Below, piece by piece: positions 58,378 to 64,000 of a DNA stretch of 64,000 nucleotides. This DNA comes from Erigeron canadensis. Lineage: Eukaryota; Streptophyta; Magnoliopsida; Asterales; Asteraceae. Numbering within the stretch: the first letter of the stretch is position 1; each line of letters begins with the position of its first letter. The notes beneath the pieces were generated by a model. It saw nothing but the letters and a program-made list of their open reading frames with translations. It did no database searches and was not told the DNA's origin. Location of the stretch: the NCBI RefSeq assembly GCF_010389155.1, contig NC_057767.1, positions 6,059,765 to 6,123,764 on the forward strand. The letters are read 5' to 3'. A program made the translations under genes and the position numbers.

Positions 58378-59140
58378 GTATTTCTTGTTTATTTGATCTG
58401 TATTTTGCTCATGCTTTTGGATGATCCATTTTCTTTACTCGTACTATTATTATTATGTTTAAACTTATGAATGGTAAACCCTTGTTGGCACCACATGGAT
58501 GTTGCTCTTTCACTTGTATTTGCATCTACTTTTGGTATGAAGTATTACATTTATGTCTTGTTTGTTTCTTCATATGTTAATAACAAGTTCTAAGCTTCGC
58601 TTACTAAGCTGAAACGACTCGTTTCTTGTTTATTTCATTATTTGTCTTTCCAGGGCGTCCCCCGACTTTGTTATTCCATGGAACCTATTCTTTTCGTGAT
58701 TCGAGGACGTTTCCTCTGAACCCGGAGTTAATTTGTGAGGTCACTCAACCTTGCGCCATCCCCTTAGGAGCAACCTGGCTCCATGGGATGAGACCATGAA
58801 TTGGGGCGGTCTAACCCAAATGCAATATAGCATTATAGAAATGTGCTTAATTTCAAAGGAATTTTGAATTCCATAATGGCTATGATTGTGTATTTGGAAT
58901 ACTTAAACATGCAACATTTCATTACTTCAACAGAAAATACATAGTAGTAACATCGAATGAGGCAGTGCCTCGGCTATAACAAGTTACAAAAGATTGAGAT
59001 GAAGCACTATAGCATACATTGATGTTTACTTAATACGACAGGAGCATCGAATGAGGCAATGCCTCGGCTATTGTAAACTACAAAAGATTCAAGTAAAGTT
59101 CCTAGCATATATCGATGTCCATTTCACATAATATATAAAT
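58378..59140. other. convergent spacer between antisense ORF and pol
   Basis: Non-coding. It holds the 3' ends of both opposite ORFs, a GC-richer block (58650-58820) and two 94-bp repeats. Confidence 0.5.
58951..59138. repeat. two tandem 94-bp repeats
   Basis: 58951-59044 and 59045-59138 share CATCGAATGAGGCA.TGCCTCGGCTAT and later TACAAAAGATT and AGCATA.AT.GATGT. Each contains the near-palindrome GAGGCA.TGCCTC. Located just after the integrase stop. Confidence 0.8.
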
Positions 59141-61219
59141 CTAGAAATAGTACCTACGAAGATGCATCCCATTTTATGGTCGCGGAACAGGTTCCCCGTC
59201 GAGGTGAGCTAACTCGTATGAGCCGTTTTGGTGAGCTTTTGTTATTTCATATGGTCCTTCCCAAGAAGGGCCCATCTTTCCTTGGTCCTGCATCTTGCTT
59301 GCTTTGTTGTTCCGGAGCACGTAATCTCTTACCTTAAACCAACACGGTTTCACCCTTTTGTTGTAATACTTTTCCAACTCTTTTTTGTATTTGGCCCCTC
59401 TTATTGCCGCTATCTCCCTTCTTTCCTCAACAAGGTTCAAGTTCAATTTTAGCTCCTGCTCATTCGTTTCCTCATCCATCTCCTCCATTCGGAACGTTGG
59501 CATTCCAATTTCAGCTGGTATAACTGCTTCTGTCCCATACGTCAGACTGAAAGGAGTCATGCCATTGCTTGTTTTTTCCATTGTCCTATGTGCCCATAAA
59601 ACATGAGACAATTGGTCAACCCAATCATCACCTTTTCTTCCTAACCTTTCCTTTATTCCTGTCACTATGCTCTTATTGATTCGCTCCACTTGGCCATTAC
59701 TTTGTGGGTATGCTACTGATGCAAACACTTGCTTTACTTTTAGTTCTTGGCACCATGATTTGAAAGGATCATGAGCAAATTTCTTTCCATTATCTGTCAC
59801 TATGACCCCTGGTAGTCCGAATCTGCATACTATTTGCTCCCATATAAACTTTTTGACTTGTGCCCCGGTGATCCTTGCCACTGGTTTTGCTTCCACCCAT
59901 TTGGTGAAGTAATCTACTGCAACGATTAAAAACTTGGCTCCTCCGGTTCCTTTTGGGAATGTACCAACAATATCCATCCCCCATTTATAGAAGGGCCATG
60001 AGGAAGTTACCGGGACTAAGTTTTGTTTCGGCTTTCGAGGTACTGATGCATGCAACTGACATGCTTCACATTTGCGTATTTCATGTTCCACATCTCTGTA
60101 CATACTTGGCCAGTAGTAGCCTAGATTCTCTATCTTTGCCACCACAGATCGTGGCCCGGCATGTAGCCCACAGGAGCCCATATGTACCTCTCTAATCACA
60201 TAGTTTGCTTGGATTAGACCAACACACCTAAGCAGCGGACCCAAATAACTTTTGCGATACACGTTGCCTTGCATAACATACATTGGCGCTTTCATCCGGA
60301 TTTTCCTTGCTTGTTCCTTGTCCTGCAGCAGCTTGTTGTCAAGTAAATACTCTTCTATTGGTGTCATCCAACTTGGTCCATCCTCTTGCACTATCGTGTT
60401 TGCTTCTGTTCCTCGTATGGAGCTCTGATCCAATACTTCTACCAAGATATCTTTTTGGAGGTGTGCAAATGTAAATGATGCAAGCTTACTAAGGGCGTCT
60501 GCTTTTTTGTTCTTGTTTCTAGGCACCTGCTTTATTGAAAACTTTTCGAATCGCCGTATCAGGGCTCTGGCTTGTTCTAAGTACAACTGCATATTTTCAT
60601 CTTTTGCTTCATAAAGCCCATTAATCTGATTCGCCACTAGCTTCGAATCAACATACACCTTAATCTCTGGTACTTTCATTTGTTCCGCTATGCGAAGCCC
60701 TGATAGCAATGCTTCATACTCTGTTTCATTGTTTGTAACTGTGAAGTTAAAACGCAGTGCGTAAGTTAGTTCGTCTCCCTCTGGGCTGATCAACATCATC
60801 CTTGCACCGACACCTTCCACGCTTGACGCTTCATCTGAGTAAAGTTTCCATCTCCTCTTTGTCATTCCTTCTTTCATCTTCTTTGCCTCCTTCGACACCT
60901 CCATATTTGATGTTTGCCTTTTTCTTTTTCGTTCATTATCAAGTCTGCTTTCTAAGGACAAAGACGAGTGAGTCATCTCTGTGGTTTGTGGGATCTCTGC
61001 TAAAAAATTAGCCAATGTTTGTGCCTTCATGCTACTTCGAGTTTTGTACTCAATTTCGTGCTCTCCCAATTCAATGGCCCATTTTGCAAGCCTTCCAGAA
61101 ATTTCGGGTCGATGTAACACTTGCTTTATAGGTAAGTCAGTCATGATGACAATCGGGTGAGCTTGAAAATATCTACGTAACCTTCTCGCTATCTTCTCCT
61201 TGTAACGTTCTACTGACAA
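59141..61219 (-). pseudogene. pol 3' half: RNase H, archaeal-type RNase H, integrase
   Basis: The open frame 61219-59174 begins in the remnant of the first RNase H (RRLRRYFQAHPIVIMTD). The added RNase H follows: KLYSDEASSVEGVGARM, NNETEYEALLSGL, then VYVDSKLVANQI, with its acidic residues present. Integrase has the HHCC finger (H..H, then CEACQ), the core Asp in MDIVGTFPKG, Asp in VTDNGKKF and Glu in GQVERINKS. The frame is cut by TAA at 59174-59176 where Trp is expected, then continues NGMHLRRYYF to TAG at 59141. At about 61200-61215 it loses frame with the RT part through an internal deletion of roughly 50 bp. Confidence 0.85.
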
Positions 61220-62876
61220 AGTAAATTGGAATCTGCTTCTTTACTTGCTCAGCTAATAGAACATAGCTTATTGTTTCCGTGGATGCCGATAGGTACAACA
61301 TCAACTTTTCTCCTGCCTTCGGAGCAGTAATCATGGGGAGGTTGGCCAACCTTTTCTTAATTTCAATGAAAGCTGCTTCAGCCTCGGTTGTCCATTCAAA
61401 TTTGCTTTTACCTAAGCTTTGCTTCATCATTTTGAAAAAAGGTAATGATTGCTCCGCTGACACGGACAAGTATCTACTTAGTGCTGCCAAACGCCCGTTG
61501 AGGCGTTGTATGTCTTTTAAAGACTTTGGAGATGCCATCTTCCGTACCACTTGCACCTTGTCCGGATCGGCATTCAACCCTTCCTCCATCACTATATGGC
61601 CTAAAAACTTTCCTCTTGTTACGCTGAAGGAGCAGTTCTTCGGATTCAATTTCATATTCACACTTCTCAACCTTTGAAATGTTTCTTTAAGATCTTTCAA
61701 CACATCCATTTCTTCCTTGCTCTTTATCACCGGATCATCTACATAGGCTTCAAGGTTCTTTCCAATTTGGCTTTTAAACACCCTATCGATCAATCGCTGG
61801 TATGTTGCTCCAGCATTCTTTAATCCGAAAGGCATTTTTTTATAGCAATATATGCCTTCGTTGGTGTAAAATGTTGTCTTGTCTTCGTATTCAACCACCA
61901 TTTGGATCTGGTGGTATCCCTTGTATGCATCAAGGAAACTCTTCCACTTGTATCCTACAAGCGAATCTACCTTTAAGTCTATTTCTGGAAGTGGATAGCA
62001 ATCCTTCGGACACGCTTTATTGAGGTCCTTGTAGTCTACACACATACGCCATGATCCATCTGACTTCTTTACCATTACTGGATTTGCTATCCAAGTTTGG
62101 TATCTTACTTCCCTCAGGATCCCTGCTTCAGCCAATGCCTTTACCTCTTCATCCATAGCGTTGGTCCTTTCCGGACCAACTACCCTTCTCTTTTGCCTTT
62201 TTGGTTCTATGCTAGGATGTATATTAAGACGATGTTCGATGATGCACCTTGGTATGCCTACCATATCCGATGGTGTCCATGTGAATATATCAAGGTTGGA
62301 ACGGAGCAATGTTATAAGTTTTTTCTTGACAAAATTTGATAGTTCTCCTCCTATCGTCACCGGCTGCTCCGGATATCTTGGATTGATGATTACTTCTTCA
62401 TCGCCTTCGTTCTTCTTTTTCATGAGTTCTCTTTGTGTGTATTCTGCAATCTGTTGGCATTTTTTCACCTTCGATACTTCCGCTTTGACAGTTGTGATGC
62501 CTGCTTTGGTTGGGAATTTCATTTCAGCGTGAAACGTTGAAGCAATTGCTCCAAGTTGATACATTCCCAGCCTTCCAATGATGAGGTTGTATCTGGAAGG
62601 GGAACGAACCACTAAGTCCATCATCACTGTTCTAGAAAATGGATATTCACCCAACGTCACCACTAACTTTACTTCTCCCAATGGCCATACCACTTCCCTA
62701 GCAAAACCAATAAGGGGAACAGTTGGTCTGATCATCCGTTCCCTTGTCTTCTGGGGGAGCTGTATGAAGCAGTGCTCATATATTACTTTTGCTGAGCTTC
62801 CTCCATCGATGTACATCCGATGTACTACTTGGTCTCCAATCATTCCTCGGATCACCATTAGATCTGCCGTAGGCAC
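61173..62876 (-). pseudogene. pol 5' half: protease and reverse transcriptase
   Basis: The frame begins after a stop (TAG, 62907-62909). The aspartic protease motif reads MYIDGGSSAKVIY, DGGS in place of the usual DTGS/A. The linker carries GHYPF-type gypsy features. Reverse transcriptase shows ANPVMVKKSDGSWRMCVDYK, PLPEIDLKVD, FLDAYKGYHQI, MPFGLKNAGATYQRL and the catalytic AYVDDPVIKSK, followed by FLGHIVMEEGL. The first RNase H starts (LMLYLSAS...YFVSRTLQG) and then goes out of frame at about 61213. Expected product is one polyprotein; this copy cannot make it. Confidence 0.85.
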
Positions 62877-62879
62877 GAC

Positions 62880-64000
62880 TAAACTTGCGGGTGCAAATGT
62901 GATAGGCTAGTTTGCCCAAGCTTCACTTGCCTCTTCTCTACTTCCATACTCTTGCCTTGTTAATCTTATTATCTGTACCTCTTTTCCTTTCCCTTTGTTG
63001 GTCCTATCATCTCTTGGCTGGTTTTTGTGAATTGTTGCTCCGTTTCTTATATCTTTAACCAAATGAGCCAGTTGGCCCGACTTGACTGCTTCTTCAATCT
63101 GTCACTTCAATTGGTAGCAATCGTTTGTGTAGTGCCCTTTTATCTCTATGGAACTTAGAAAACCTATTCGCGTTTCTCTTTTCTGGATTTCCTATCATAG
63201 GCGATGGGGCAACTAATGAAAATCTAGCATTTTCAGTTGCAAGAAGTTCTGATGGGGTTTTTGTTAATGCGGTGAAGACTTCATATTTCTTTGAGTTAAC
63301 CAGAGCATATGGGGTTCTTGGTCTGTATTCTCCTGGCCTAATATCGTTGCTCCTTTTTTCACTTCCGTGAGGGCTGAACACCTTGCGGGGGTTAGGACGC
63401 CAACTTGTGTTACCCCCTCGCCTAAACGGTTGTCTCTTTTGAGCTGGTCCATCCAACCTGGCTGATGGTTCTTTGCCTCGTATGAATGCATTGGCCACTT
63501 CCATCATTTCTTGGACCGTTTTTGGAATGTTGGCATTTAATCTTTCCACCAACTGCTTTGACTTGATGCCAGAGACTCGCATTGTCTCATCTGCTCCCAA
63601 TATTTGTAAGCTTTCAGTGTTGTATCTTTCCATGAACGCCCTTAAACTTTCATTCTCCCTTTGTATGATGTTGTGAACTTCTATTGGGCCTCGAGTATAT
63701 CTTTTTTGCTGCATGAAGTTGGTCATGAATTTTAACCGAATTTCTTCAAAGTTGTCAATGCTTCTTTCTGGTAAGCTATCATACTATACTCTTGCTGCAC
63801 CGGTCAATGTCTGAACAAACATGTGGCACCACACAGGCATGGACCACTGCTCCACCTCGGCTGCCCCAGCGAACAAACCAACATGATCATCTGGATCAGT
63901 TGTTCCATTATACATTTTCACATTGGGAAGCATTCTCACTTTTGGTGGGAACTTGAATGTAGCAATCCTCCTTGTAAACTTTGAGGCAACAAAAGGGCGA
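62880..64000 (-). pseudogene. gag with stops and a frameshift, 5' end outside window
   Basis: From the window edge the minus strand reads VRMLPNVKMYNGTTDPDDHV, then WSMPVWCHMFVQTLTGAA, typical Retrotrans_gag sequence. It is interrupted by TAG (63784-63786), and the open stretch 63726-63094 continues with RENESLRAFMERYN and GIKSKQLVERLNANIP. A frameshift near 63145 is followed in the correct frame by GHYTNDCYQLK, part of a zinc knuckle, then TGA (63102-63104), then QIEEAVKSGQLAHLVKDIR. The gag product is lost. Confidence 0.82.

Larger units (their letters stand above)
55867..64000 (-). mobile_element. Ty3/gypsy Tat-lineage retrotransposon, decayed, 5' end beyond window
   Basis: On the minus strand the order is gag, protease, reverse transcriptase, RNase H, second RNase H and integrase, the Ty3/gypsy order. 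The added RNase H after the first is characteristic of the plant Tat lineage. The antisense ORF lies downstream of integrase. Gag and pol each carry nonsense codons or frameshifts, so the copy is not autonomous. The 5' LTR and gag start lie past 64000, and the 3' LTR was not located. Confidence 0.85.

Noticed and set aside
59228..63676. Plus-strand ORFs of 60-130 codons opposite pol and gag
   Set aside because: Shadows of the retroelement coding frames; no motif of their own, unlike the antisense ORF at 55.9-58.4 kb.

Overview
The window is nuclear DNA of a flowering plant: AT-rich, genes split by GT-AG introns, a chloroplast-import gene, plant UDP-sugar glycosyltransferases and several plant transposon classes. 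The two glycosyltransferases look most like the UGT76 and UGT85C types known from Stevia, and an Au-like SINE and a Tat-lineage retroelement are present, so an Asteraceae genome is the best guess. The species cannot be named from the sequence.

Layout. 0.1-15 kb: a glycosyltransferase neighbourhood with a dead UGT85 3' fragment (409-757), an intact two-exon UGT76 gene (3604-5347) and an intact two-exon UGT85C-like gene (13076-14664). They are separated by a dense layer of non-autonomous transposons: hAT, Helitron-like, a Mutator-like foldback element and a hAT transposase remnant. 15.9-17.8 kb: a single-exon MUSTANG-type domesticated Mutator transposase on the minus strand. 18.4-18.7 kb: a SINE with a duplicated tRNA-like head and an 18-bp target duplication. 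22.2-23.3 kb: an F-box/LRR gene broken by one in-frame TGA. 24.4-26.2 kb: MITEs. 27.1-36.1 kb: a complete 14-exon TIC40 gene with an 18-nt micro-exon and a complete TRIM retroelement in intron 11. 39.5-41.9 kb: an intronless CRINKLY4-related receptor kinase (CCR4-like) with an overlapping upstream ORF, followed by a decayed kinase fossil.

43.2-54.6 kb is a tandem segmental duplication. Each unit carries a 40S ribosomal protein S21 gene on the minus strand. The left copy (44326-45790) is intact. The right copy (49241-50306) has a nonsense codon and has lost two of three promoter TGGGCY motifs. The two units also act as each other's empty site: a Helitron-like insertion sits only in the left one and a 2.37-kb solo LTR with a 5-bp target duplication only in the right one. 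54.9-55.2 kb is the frameshifted last exon of a MES17-type methylesterase. 55.9-64.0 kb (continuing past the edge) is a decayed Ty3/gypsy Tat-lineage retroelement on the minus strand: gag, protease, reverse transcriptase, two RNase H domains and integrase. A two-exon ORF of the 'putative gypsy type transposon' family lies on the opposite strand between integrase and the expected 3' LTR.

The TIC40, RPS21 and MUSTANG genes are housekeeping or conserved genes unrelated in pathway to each other. The only functional grouping is the UGT76/UGT85 pair, which could decorate one aglycone in succession; no P450 or terpene synthase lies within the window to name that aglycone. Coordinates of exons were worked out by hand from splice signals and reading-frame continuity. 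Family assignments rest on recognised motifs, not on database searches.
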